From an uncultured Neomegalonema sp. (lineage in GTDB: Bacteria > Pseudomonadota > Alphaproteobacteria > Rhodobacterales > Rhodobacteraceae), in assembly GCA_937911325.1 (NCBI GenBank), contig CALDSD010000052.1, forward strand, positions 1 to 64,000: 64,000 nt of DNA, written 5' to 3'. The position numbers were made by a program, and so were the translations under genes. Shown one piece after another: positions 9,054 to 19,475 of the stretch (its first letter is position 1; the number at the start of each line of letters is the position of its first letter). The notes under the pieces were generated by a model, which had not been told where the DNA came from, searched no databases, and saw only the letters and a list, made by a program, of their open reading frames with translations.

Positions 9054-9800
9054 CTAACGCCCAAGGTACACTCTTCGAATCGTATCGACCACCGCAGGCA
9101 ACGCCATGATCTTCCGGTTCTTGTCCCGCTCAATCTCGATCCCCCGGTAAACAACGAACAGAAACACTTCGCGAACCGCCGTTACGCCCCCGAGCATCAT
9201 CGGATGATGAAAGCACTTGGTGTAACGGTAGGGCACGCCTGCCATCTGCTCACAGTGATGCACCGCCGAGATAGTGTTTCGGGCCGGCAAACCGATTGAA
9301 ACATGAAGTGCTTCTCGCTCGATCAACTTTTCGAATACAGAACCAGCGCCGTAAGGATGACGTGATAGTCCCGACGGAATGAGTTCTGCAGCCTGATCTC
9401 CAATCGCAGCCACGGACGCAAAAGGGTGCGCCAAACGTCGCGCGTCTGGCTGTTTTCGCATAAACTCAGAAAGCAGATACTCCGTAGGTGTCTCAAGCGG
9501 ATCGAAAACGATATCCTTCTGTACCAACCCCCAGGAATGAGTCGGAAAGACGACAGCGGCGTTCGGACCGACCAACTCGCGTAAGGCAGAGCAATGAGCC
9601 GCAAGCACGTCGCGTTTAGAGAGTGGTGTACCAGCGGCGTTCGTCGGCCACCCCAGACGACCCAGATTGCCGGTTACGTAAACACTTCTGCCATACTCGA
9701 CACCGACTGAGCGGTAGGCGCTCTTTAGGTCTGCTAGGCTGAAGTCGGCCGGTCGAAGCTGTTTGTTGATATGACTCACGGTCACTTTCATCTGTGCCAA
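9054..9800 (-). CDS. AAC(3)-family N-acyltransferase, likely sugar-modifying
   Basis: A 248-residue protein of the aminoglycoside 3-N-acetyltransferase fold. Family features are VVFPTHSWG, the RLAHPFASVAAIG segment (usual form R-x-x-H-P-x-x-S), GAGSVFEKL and the SIGLPARNTISAVHHCEQ stretch. In glycan loci this family N-acylates amino sugars rather than antibiotics. Co-transcription with KAS III and ACP suggests that the donor may be acyl-ACP instead of acetyl-CoA; this is inference. It is 72 bases downstream of pseI on the same strand. I see no reason to read it as an antibiotic resistance determinant. Confidence 0.8.
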   Translation of the reverse strand: MAQMKVTVSHINKQLRPADFSLADLKSAYRSVGVEYGRSVYVTGNLGRLGWPTNAAGTPLSKRDVLAAHCSALRELVGPNAAVVFPTHSWGLVQKDIVFDPLETPTEYLLSEFMRKQPDARRLAHPFASVAAIGDQAAELIPSGLSRHPYGAGSVFEKLIEREALHVSIGLPARNTISAVHHCEQMAGVPYRYTKCFHHPMMLGGVTAVREVFLFVVYRGIEIERDKNRKIMALPAVVDTIRRVYLGR

Positions 9801-9872
9801 AGACCCTGCGTTGATCAGGGTGGGGGTTTGATCAATCCGGGCGTACGCCGCTTTGTTGCCTTACCAGCGAGG

Positions 9873-10934
9873 TTAGTCGACAAAACTCCAATCTAACGGT
9901 GTGCCTCTTGGCACTTTGCAGCGCGCCACTTTGCCGAGCAAATTCGGCAGTTCCTTCGGTGGCAAACCGTTGCCAGGCCGAATAGACCTGACGTTCTCGG
10001 CGGTAAATCTCTCTCCCGGCGCGATATCAGCAACCGCATACAGCGAGCGCCGAAAAACAACCGCACCTCTCTCGGAGCCTTTGAGATCATAGTGGGGCCG
10101 CCCGAGTGCCTCGCTCGCGTCTCTGCAGTCTTGGACCAGCTGCTTGAACTCGTGCGGCTCAAGCGAGAAGCCGGCGTCAGGACCGCCATCCGCGCGCCGC
10201 AAGCATACGTGTTTCTCGATGACGCAAGCGCCCATCGCCACCGCGGCGACAGCAACTGCCGTCCCTAAGGTATGGTCTGAAAGTCCAACTGGCGTCCCGA
10301 AAGCCTCTGCAAGGTGCGGGATTGTCCGAACGTTGCTCTCATTTGCGGGGGCCGGATAAGCTGAGACACAGTGCAATACCGCCAAGTCGTCGCAACCAGC
10401 CTCTCGCGCCGCATCGATTGCATCACCGATCTCGCCCAGATTTGCCAGACCAGTCGACATAATCAATGGTCGCCCCTGCTCTGCGGCCTTCTGAATCAGA
10501 GGCAAATCCAACAGCTCGAAACTTGCGATCTTGTACGCAGGAGCGCCGAGGTTAGCGAGCAGGTCTACGGCTGTTGCGTCAAACGGCGAGGAGAACATCG
10601 TAATGCCCACTTCGCGCGCTTTGTCGAAAAGAGCCTCATGCCACTCCCACGGGGTATGAGCTTCTTTGTACAATTCGTAAAGCGTGCGCCCGTCCCACAA
10701 CCCTCCAGAAATTCTGAATTCGGGACGGTCGCTTTCGATGGTGATCGTGTCGGCTGTGTAGGTCTGTATCTTGACGGCGTCGGCGCCGGCGTTCTTTGCG
10801 TGCTGAATGAGTTCAAAAGCACGTTCGATCTGACCGTTATGGTTTCCCGAGAGCTCTGCGATCAAGTACGGCGGCTCTCCTGGGCCGATTGTCCGCCCAT
10901 CGATCTTAAGGCTCTTTGGCGCAGTCGCTTTCAC
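9873..10934 (-). CDS. pseI: Pseudaminic acid synthase
   Basis: A 353-residue NeuB-family enzyme with PseI-type signatures: ELSGNHNG near residue 30, ADAVKIQTYTADTIT, MFSSPFD, SFELLDLPLI, VSAYPAP and GFSLEPHEF. The SAF domain covers the last 65 residues. The reaction joins phosphoenolpyruvate to 2,4-diacetamido-2,4,6-trideoxy-L-altrose to form pseudaminic acid. Its ATG overlaps the stop of the upstream pseG-pseH gene by 4 bases (10931-10934), so translation is coupled. All other pathway steps are present within 6 kb. Confidence 0.92.
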   Translation of the reverse strand: MKATAPKSLKIDGRTIGPGEPPYLIAELSGNHNGQIERAFELIQHAKNAGADAVKIQTYTADTITIESDRPEFRISGGLWDGRTLYELYKEAHTPWEWHEALFDKAREVGITMFSSPFDATAVDLLANLGAPAYKIASFELLDLPLIQKAAEQGRPLIMSTGLANLGEIGDAIDAAREAGCDDLAVLHCVSAYPAPANESNVRTIPHLAEAFGTPVGLSDHTLGTAVAVAAVAMGACVIEKHVCLRRADGGPDAGFSLEPHEFKQLVQDCRDASEALGRPHYDLKGSERGAVVFRRSLYAVADIAPGERFTAENVRSIRPGNGLPPKELPNLLGKVARCKVPRGTPLDWSFVD

Positions 10935-12622
10935 GCGATTTCATCCTCCCAGTCTTTCAAGTGTTTTAGAAGATGAACGGACACGGATTTGCGACGCAAG
11001 AACCAAGCATCGCGATCTAGCGCATAGATGTCGGCTGGTGGCGAACCCGTCCCCTGATGCGCCTCAATTGGGCCCAAACGTTGAAAACCAAAGCGATCGT
11101 GCACACCAAGCGACTTGGGGTTTGCGCGGAGCGCGACCCCTTCCACCGTTTCTGCGCTGGCTGAAGAAAACAAATAGTCCAGCATCAAGAAACACATACC
11201 CATACCTTCTCTGCGCCGGGCATTTTGCTCGCCGATGTAGAAGTTCCACCTCCAAGTGTTTCGCTTATTGGATTGTAGAGTCGCGCTGATGTGTCCGATT
11301 GCGATTTGTTCGACCTCGTAGATAGTCCAGATCCCATCATCGCGCTTCCGGACCCCATCAAACCACTTTTGATGGTCTTCAAAGGAAATAGGGGCCTGAT
11401 TAAGACTGGCTAAGCGCACCGGCTCTTGGTTCCGCCAGCCTAGAAGAAGTGATTTGTCACTCGGTTTTAACGCCCGTAAGCGTCGTTTGCCGCGCAGCTT
11501 TATCGCCGCGTTCGAAGATAGTGACGCCACCTGCGCGGGGACGTTCATTTTTTGGATAACTCGATCTACCCCGAGCCCATCGCACATTTCCGAGGCGCAC
11601 CGCGACATCTCGACCAGGGTTTCCGGCTTCTTGCAAAGCTCGAGCACGGCGGCGCGGATCTGGTTCTCGTTGATCGCCTCCGGTCGCCCCAATGAAATGG
11701 CCGCCCCGGCATCAGCTAACCCCGCTGCAATATCTCGCTGGTTCGCGGCAAGCGTAAAGACCAGAGATGGCAACCCCATTGTGAGACGTTCCCAGCTGGT
11801 AGCGCCGGCGGCGCCAATGGCGAGGTCGGCTTCCGCCATCAGTTTCCCGACTTCATCGCAATCGAAATGCACGCTCAGGTTTGGGGCTTGGATCTCGCGC
11901 AGGGCATCCGCCGTCTCAGCACTCGAAGAGACGGCTAGATCGACCTCGTACGGCCCGCCCGTCAACGCTTTCGCCGCTTTCAAAGCGCCCCCCCCGATGT
12001 CCATCAGTCCCGTCGAGACGAGTATCCGCCGTGCAGAAGGCAGGGAGCCCCGACGAGCGAGGGACGCCTCTCGCAGTTCAGCGAATTCAGGTCGCAGGAT
12101 TGCGTAGCGCGGCCCTACGAGAGCGTGCGACGGTCCAGGTTGCGTTAGGCGGTCATCGTAGTCGCTCGGGTTTACCAGTAGGTCTCCCTCTAGAGGCCGG
12201 TCGTCGAGGTCGTCGATAACCGCAACTCTTTCAGTGCAAGGGGCGACGACCCGCATCCAACGCCGATCGATGGCGTAATGATCTACAATCAACCATGCGA
12301 GAGGTGGAGCGCTTTCCAGCAGCCAAACACACTCGTCCGCATCAGCACGCCAGTCGACTTCCAGCCAATCCGCATGCGGGGGATCATCCACGGACCTTAA
12401 CCAGTCGCCTCCTGGCCGACAAAGCGTACGAACCTCGTGACCTGCACGCTTGACCCGCTCAATCTGGGCTCCTTCGAGTTCGCGGCACAGGATCAGGCAG
12501 CGATAGCCTCGGCGTTTCAAGGCTTCGGCGAGGGGTAGGCAACGCATCACGTGCCCACCTCCGATCCGATACGAGGCGTCTACGCGAAAGCCAATCCACC
12601 GTCGTTCGCCTGGGTCCGTCAA
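10931..12622 (-). CDS. PseG-PseH fusion: UDP-sugar hydrolase plus N-acetyltransferase
   Basis: A 563-residue two-domain protein. Residues 1 to about 345 are PseG-like (GT-B-like UDP-2,4-diacetamido-2,4,6-trideoxy-altropyranose hydrolase) with RVDASYRIGGGHVMRCL, LIVDHYAIDRRW, YAILRPEF and GAAGATSWERL. Residues from about 380 to 550 are a GNAT domain of PseH type (LLGWRNQEPVR, SFEDHQKWFDG, ARRREGMGMCFL). In the pathway PseH acetylates the 4-amino group and PseG then removes UDP, so the fusion joins consecutive steps. It overlaps pseI by 4 bases at one end and pseF by 4 bases at the other, so the reverse-strand genes are one tightly coupled unit. Confidence 0.9.
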   Translation of the reverse strand: MTDPGERRWIGFRVDASYRIGGGHVMRCLPLAEALKRRGYRCLILCRELEGAQIERVKRAGHEVRTLCRPGGDWLRSVDDPPHADWLEVDWRADADECVWLLESAPPLAWLIVDHYAIDRRWMRVVAPCTERVAVIDDLDDRPLEGDLLVNPSDYDDRLTQPGPSHALVGPRYAILRPEFAELREASLARRGSLPSARRILVSTGLMDIGGGALKAAKALTGGPYEVDLAVSSSAETADALREIQAPNLSVHFDCDEVGKLMAEADLAIGAAGATSWERLTMGLPSLVFTLAANQRDIAAGLADAGAAISLGRPEAINENQIRAAVLELCKKPETLVEMSRCASEMCDGLGVDRVIQKMNVPAQVASLSSNAAIKLRGKRRLRALKPSDKSLLLGWRNQEPVRLASLNQAPISFEDHQKWFDGVRKRDDGIWTIYEVEQIAIGHISATLQSNKRNTWRWNFYIGEQNARRREGMGMCFLMLDYLFSSASAETVEGVALRANPKSLGVHDRFGFQRLGPIEAHQGTGSPPADIYALDRDAWFLRRKSVSVHLLKHLKDWEDEIA

Positions 12623-13323
12623 ATCTGGCCTGCAGCTTTCAGTTGGGCGAATTGCCTCTCCGCCCGCAACCAGTCTTCTTCAGTGTCGATATCTTGGACT
12701 TTCTCGCGCTGTATCGGGACCAGCGTTGCTTGATCCCAAATCTGCATCGACTCATCCAACCACTGAGCGGCGCGCGCCCAATAGAACTGCCCCGCATCAA
12801 AATAGGCCGCCTCAAGATCCTGACTGCGCAAGGGCATCATCTCTGGGTTTACAGGGATCAAGCGATCGCCGCGAACCCTGTACGCGCGCTCAGTTTTGAC
12901 ACCCAGGTCGACTGCAGGAAAAGCGAAGGAAGCGCCCGACCGCACTAGGGCTTCCAATCCGTCTTCAATGTCGTGCGCTGTCACCATCGGTGCCGTCGGA
13001 TACAAACAGCAAACGGCCGTTTGCAGATGCAGTTCCATGCGTGCGACCGCGTCACGAATGACTTCAATAGTCGTCGCGTGATCATCCGATAGAGAAGCCT
13101 CCCGGACGAACGGCACCTCGGCGCCCAGACGTCGAGCAGCCGACGCGATCTCAGCATCATCTGTAGAAACAACAACGCGTTCTATCGACTTTGATGAGAG
13201 CGCGGCTTCTATTGACCAAGCAATGATTGGACGGCCATGGAAGTCTCTGAGGTTCTTCCTCGGTATGCGCTTGCTCCCACCACGAGCTGGGATCACGACA
13301 ACTGACAAGAGCGGGTTCCCCAA
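12619..13323 (-). CDS. pseF: Pseudaminic acid cytidylyltransferase
   Basis: A 234-residue CMP-sugar nucleotidyltransferase with the CTP-binding motif PARGGSKRIPRKN near residue 13, followed by VVVSTDDAEIA, CCLYPTAPM and YFDAGQFYW. It activates pseudaminic acid as CMP-Pse for glycosyltransferases. It is the first gene of the reverse-strand unit pseF, pseGH, pseI and overlaps pseGH by 4 bases. The divergent partner pseB starts about 170 bases away, so the two promoters share this gap. Confidence 0.92.
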   Translation of the reverse strand: MGNPLLSVVVIPARGGSKRIPRKNLRDFHGRPIIAWSIEAALSSKSIERVVVSTDDAEIASAARRLGAEVPFVREASLSDDHATTIEVIRDAVARMELHLQTAVCCLYPTAPMVTAHDIEDGLEALVRSGASFAFPAVDLGVKTERAYRVRGDRLIPVNPEMMPLRSQDLEAAYFDAGQFYWARAAQWLDESMQIWDQATLVPIQREKVQDIDTEEDWLRAERQFAQLKAAGQI

Positions 13324-13442
13324 ACAGCTAAAGAGATATGTTCTAAGCTCAATGCGCCGAGTTTATCGCAGTGTGCGCCGGCGAGCGATCTGGAGCCATA
13401 GGCGATTGATGGATGTAGATTGCGATTGCGCGTAGACTCTAA

Positions 13443-15655
<2,213 letters not shown>

Positions 15656-15676
15656 GAGCCAATGGGCGACCAGGCT

Positions 15677-17047
15677 TCAGGAGGGGAGATACAGCTCTTC
15701 AAATGGTGGGCAAGGCTGCCCTCGTTGATAAAGCCCCTCGAGCGAGTCCCCATTTAAGATCCGATGTAGGGCACAAGCCAGCAGTTCACCTTCGCGGCCT
15801 TGCCAGTTGGTTCCGAAGGTCGCCGACATTTGCCGCAGCGCTTCTGAGGAAGGGCGCCAGCCCGATCGTACCGTTTCGAGAATCTCGTCGGTGGTTTCAC
15901 ATTCCCGAACGATGCCGCGCTCGACATACCCATAATAATCATGGGGAAGCGCATCTCCGGAGCGAAAGTATAGAGGCAGCCGGCCTGCGATGGCTGCCTC
16001 CAAGAGGATTGTCGAGTCGCCGCCGAGCACGATTGCGGACTGGCTGAAAAACTCAGCGACATTTGAGACGCTTGGATCGCTCACCAGCACACCTGGATGC
16101 TCGCTCAACCAGTTCCGGATCTTTGCAACGTGTTCCGACTTCTGGCGTGGATGCCACCGCATGACGAGGCAGAGGTTGGCAGCCAGAAGGTCATCGCAAC
16201 ATGCGAGGATGGCGTCGATGTTGTCGACGTTGTTCACTGTCACGCCGATTGTTTTGCGATCTGGCTCGATTTCAGTTTCTACCGGGCGCTGGACACCCGA
16301 CAGAAAAACCGCAGGAACCTTGTGTAAGATCGTGTTAGGCGAATGGTTGCCAGCACAAGATGCGTATACCTCTGCTGAAGTGCGTCCATCGAGAAACGCA
16401 TAGTCGAAAGACAGACGCGGGAACACGTCCGAAACAGAGGCGTGCTGTACATAAGCTGTTGGCACTCCAGAGTGTCTCGCCACGAGGACCATTGTTCGCG
16501 GCAGAACAAGGTGATCGTTTGAGAGCAGCACAAGATCCGGCTGGAGTCGGGAAATCGCCTCGCGCATCGCTAGAATATCAACAAACAACCCGTGTATTGC
16601 GCGAGACGATTGCTTTCGCGTTGCAGCCGTGTATCGGAGCGCCTTGAAGGGCGCTGACAGCAAGAGCAGTAGTGCTGCCCACCTCCACCGGTTTTGATAG
16701 TAACTCAGTTGGTGTATTTTTATTTTCCCAGACTCAATTGCCGGTCTGTAATTATTTATGATAATATTTACTTCTACATCTTTTTTTGAGATCGCATCTA
16801 AGGCGGGCAGCAATACACTGCTTTGATTGCTTGACTGAGTAAAAACCAAAACGCTTCGGCTTGAATGAATTATTTTCCCTTCAGTCTGCCAACTGCCCTC
16901 AAATGGAGGAGCATCATTTCTACGAGTAACACCAAGGCGGGGCATGCGTATGTACCTACTCGATACCTGCTCTCGGAGCAGTATGTCGAAGCAGACACGA
17001 CGAGCATTAAAGAAACCGGTAAAATACTTAATCACTTTGTCGATCAA
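15677..17047 (-). CDS. Putative GT-B glycosyltransferase, candidate nonulosonate transferase
   Basis: A 456-residue protein without a recognised family signature strong enough for a firm name. Its pattern fits a GT-B fold: an N-terminal Rossmann-like region with SVLVFTQSSNQSS and VNIIINNYRP, a middle PTAYVQHASVSDVFPRL segment, and a C-terminal part with VMRWHPRQKSEH and VLGGDSTILLEAAIAG, which resembles the HP and S/T-rich motifs of sialyl- and glycerophospho-transferases. Placed beside the pathway for CMP-Pse, it may transfer that sugar. The 5' third (about 16,680-17,040) is clearly AT-rich compared with its flanks. One short hydrophobic stretch (ALLLLLSAPF) may associate with membrane. Confidence 0.6.
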   Translation of the reverse strand: MIDKVIKYFTGFFNARRVCFDILLREQVSSRYIRMPRLGVTRRNDAPPFEGSWQTEGKIIHSSRSVLVFTQSSNQSSVLLPALDAISKKDVEVNIIINNYRPAIESGKIKIHQLSYYQNRWRWAALLLLLSAPFKALRYTAATRKQSSRAIHGLFVDILAMREAISRLQPDLVLLSNDHLVLPRTMVLVARHSGVPTAYVQHASVSDVFPRLSFDYAFLDGRTSAEVYASCAGNHSPNTILHKVPAVFLSGVQRPVETEIEPDRKTIGVTVNNVDNIDAILACCDDLLAANLCLVMRWHPRQKSEHVAKIRNWLSEHPGVLVSDPSVSNVAEFFSQSAIVLGGDSTILLEAAIAGRLPLYFRSGDALPHDYYGYVERGIVRECETTDEILETVRSGWRPSSEALRQMSATFGTNWQGREGELLACALHRILNGDSLEGLYQRGQPCPPFEELYLPS

Positions 17048-17370
17048 AGAGTAACCTCACTGAAATCCAAGCTGTTTGTGAGACTTCCAATCAGTTTTCC
17101 TTAACACGAGGCGAAAAGCTCTCGCCGCCGCCCTTGCCGAGCATGCATGTGTCTCAGAGGAGGCGCCTTTATCCGAGCGGCTAAGGCCGATGACTTAGCC
17201 GAGCACCGTACTTCGCGCCAGCGGTGTTGTGTGTCGGTGCGGCGCTCGACGTTTGGCCTCAGTCACCATGTCCGCGTGCGCCCGTAAGCGCCGCTTTGAG
17301 TTGAAGACGACGGCGAAAACCGCACATGCTTTCTCAACTGGCGTTTCCGCCCGCTTTTCTGGAGAGTTCT
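17048..17370. other. Island edge: intergenic region with an inverted repeat
   Basis: This is the boundary between the glycan island and core genes. It has one perfect 8-base inverted repeat (CGGCTAAG at 17178-17185 and CTTAGCCG at 17194-17201) with an 8-base loop. There is no T-tract, so it is not a standard terminator. The left arm reads like a tRNA D-arm (CCGAGCGGCTAAGGC), but no full tRNA can be folded. Otherwise I see nothing in it. Confidence 0.45.
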
Positions 17371-19413
17371 GTGACCGCGACCAATCCGCTGTTGACCGAA
17401 TGGACAACGCCATTCGGGCTGCCCCCTTTCCACGATTTCGCTGCGGATCACTACCGACCCGCGTTCGAAGCGGCGCTCAACGAGGCGCGAGCCGCCTTTG
17501 ACGCGATCGCCGCCGACCCCGCTTCGCCGACATTCACCAACACGATCGACGCGATGGAGCGTGCGGAGAAGCGCCTGGATCGCGTCGCAGGCGTCTTCTT
17601 CAATCTCGTGTCGACCAACAGCGATGCGGCGCTCGAAGAGATCCAGCGGGAGATGGCGCCGAAACTCGCGCAGCACAGCTCTCAGACGTTGATGAACCCG
17701 GCGTTGTTCGAGCGCGTCGACACGCTGATGCAGACCAGGACGTCTCTGGGCCTGACTTCGGAGCAGGATCGGGTTCTCGAACTCTATCACCGCATGTTCG
17801 TCCGCGCTGGAGCACAGCTGACCGGCGCAGAGCGAGACCGCATGTCCGCGATCATGTCTCGACTGGCGACGCTCGGAACGCAGTTCACCCAGAACCTGCT
17901 CGCCGACGAGCGCGAATGGTTCCTGGTTCTGCAAGCCGAAGAAGATCTTGCCGGGTTGCCAGAGTTCCTGCGCGACGCGGCAGCCTCAGCCGCGGCGGAA
18001 CGCAACCTCGACGGCAAGCATGTGGTCACGCTCTCGCGGTCACTGATCGAGCCGTTTCTGCAGTTCTCGACGCGCCGGGATCTCAGGGAAACGGCGTTCA
18101 AAGCCTGGACGGCGCGCGGCGAAAACGGCAGCGAAACCGACAACCGCGAGATCATCGCCGAAACGCTGAACTTGCGAGCGGAACGCGCCAAGTTGCTCGG
18201 CTTTGAGGACTTCGCCAGCTACAAGCTCGCGCCGCAAATGGCCAAAACGCCGCTTGCCGTGCGTGAGCTTCTGTTGCGGGTCTGGGCGCCAGCGAAAGCC
18301 CGGGCGGGTCAGGAAGCTGAAAAGCTCGAAGCTCTTCTTCGTCAGGACGGCGGCAATTACGACCTCGCTCCCTGGGACTGGCGGTTCTACGCGGAGAAGC
18401 AACGCAAGATCGAGCATGATTTCGACGAGGCGGAGCTCAAACCCTACCTGCCGCTCGACCGAATGCTCGACGCGGCGTTTGAAACGGCGCATCGACTTTT
18501 TGGCCTGAGCTTTTCACCAATCGAGAACGCGCCGCTGCCGCATCCCGACGCGCGCGCGTGGGAAGTCCGGCGCGGGAACGAACATGTCGGCGTCTTCATC
18601 GGCGACTACTTCGCGCGCCCTTCGAAACGTTCAGGCGCGTGGATGTCGGCGTTCCGGTCGCAGCAAAAGCTCGACGGCGAGGTTCGGCCGATCGTTGTCA
18701 ATGTGATGAACTTCGCCAAGGCGCGACCGGGCGAACCGACGCTCCTCACCTTCGATGACGCCAGAACTCTCTTTCACGAGTTCGGGCATGCGCTCCACGG
18801 GTTGCTTTCGGATGTGACCTATCCGCACATCTCCGGAACCTCGGTCGCGCGAGACTTCGTCGAGCTGCCCAGCCAGCTCTATGAGCATTGGCTCAGCGAA
18901 CCTGCGATCCTGTCGGAATTCGCCCGACACTATAAGACCGGCGCGCCGATCCCGGCCGACCTCCTCGAGAAAGTCCGAGCTGCGGAGACCTTCAATCAAG
19001 GTTTCGCAACGGTCGAGTACCTGTCATCGGCGCTGGTCGATCTGGAGATGCATACCGGAGACCCGGCCCCCGACCCCATGGCGAAGGAAGCCGAGGTCTT
19101 GTCGACGATCAGCATGCCAGAGGCGATCGTGATGCGCCATCGAAGCCCGCAATTCGCCCATGTATTCTCAGGCGACGGCTATTCGGCAGGCTATTACAGC
19201 TACATGTGGTCCGAGGTCATGGACGCCGACGCCTTCAAAGCATTTGAAGAGGCCGGCGACGTGTTCGATCCCGCCACGGCCGCCAGACTGTCGGAACACA
19301 TCTATTCCGCCGGAGGCAAACAAGACCCAGAGGCGGCCTACGTTGCTTTCCGAGGAGCTCTGCCAGGCGTTGAGGCGCTTTTGGAGCAGCGCGGTTTGGA
19401 TCAGGCAGCCTGA
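17371..19413 (+). CDS. dcp: M3-family peptidyl-dipeptidase (Dcp-like)
   Basis: A zinc metallopeptidase of about 680 residues, the usual length for Dcp and oligopeptidase A. The zinc motif is in TLFHEFGHALHGLLS, with the downstream Dcp-type stretch SGTSVARDFVELPSQ. Dcp removes dipeptides from peptide C termini in the cytoplasm. I prefer the GTG at 17371 because GGAGAG lies 5 bases upstream; the longer frame from 17326 adds 15 residues without a good ribosome-binding site. It ends opposite the ketopantoate-reductase homologue, with a shared hairpin between them. Confidence 0.85.
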   Translation: MTATNPLLTEWTTPFGLPPFHDFAADHYRPAFEAALNEARAAFDAIAADPASPTFTNTIDAMERAEKRLDRVAGVFFNLVSTNSDAALEEIQREMAPKLAQHSSQTLMNPALFERVDTLMQTRTSLGLTSEQDRVLELYHRMFVRAGAQLTGAERDRMSAIMSRLATLGTQFTQNLLADEREWFLVLQAEEDLAGLPEFLRDAAASAAAERNLDGKHVVTLSRSLIEPFLQFSTRRDLRETAFKAWTARGENGSETDNREIIAETLNLRAERAKLLGFEDFASYKLAPQMAKTPLAVRELLLRVWAPAKARAGQEAEKLEALLRQDGGNYDLAPWDWRFYAEKQRKIEHDFDEAELKPYLPLDRMLDAAFETAHRLFGLSFSPIENAPLPHPDARAWEVRRGNEHVGVFIGDYFARPSKRSGAWMSAFRSQQKLDGEVRPIVVNVMNFAKARPGEPTLLTFDDARTLFHEFGHALHGLLSDVTYPHISGTSVARDFVELPSQLYEHWLSEPAILSEFARHYKTGAPIPADLLEKVRAAETFNQGFATVEYLSSALVDLEMHTGDPAPDPMAKEAEVLSTISMPEAIVMRHRSPQFAHVFSGDGYSAGYYSYMWSEVMDADAFKAFEEAGDVFDPATAARLSEHIYSAGGKQDPEAAYVAFRGALPGVEALLEQRGLDQAA

Positions 19414-19451
19414 AATAAAAGGGACGGAGCGCTGAGAAGCGACTCCGTCCA
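19412..19451 (-). terminator. Terminator between convergent genes
   Basis: A stem formed by GGACGGAG (19422-19429) and CTCCGTCC (19443-19450), extended by imperfect pairs inside. Read on the reverse strand it is followed by a T-rich run (from AAATAAAA at 19413-19420), so it should stop transcription from the gene ending at 19476. It may also slow forward transcription from dcp. Confidence 0.65.
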
Positions 19452-19475
19452 GTTTCGCACCTGCTGGGAGACAGC

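Noticed and set aside
9054-9800. Antibiotic resistance (aminoglycoside acetyltransferase)
   Set aside because: The AAC(3) fold is widespread in glycan loci; the gene neighbours are nonulosonate and acyl-carrier genes, not resistance genes.
17160-17210. Functional tRNA-Ser or tRNA-Leu
   Set aside because: Only a D-arm-like segment is present; no acceptor stem, anticodon arm or CCA can be folded around it.
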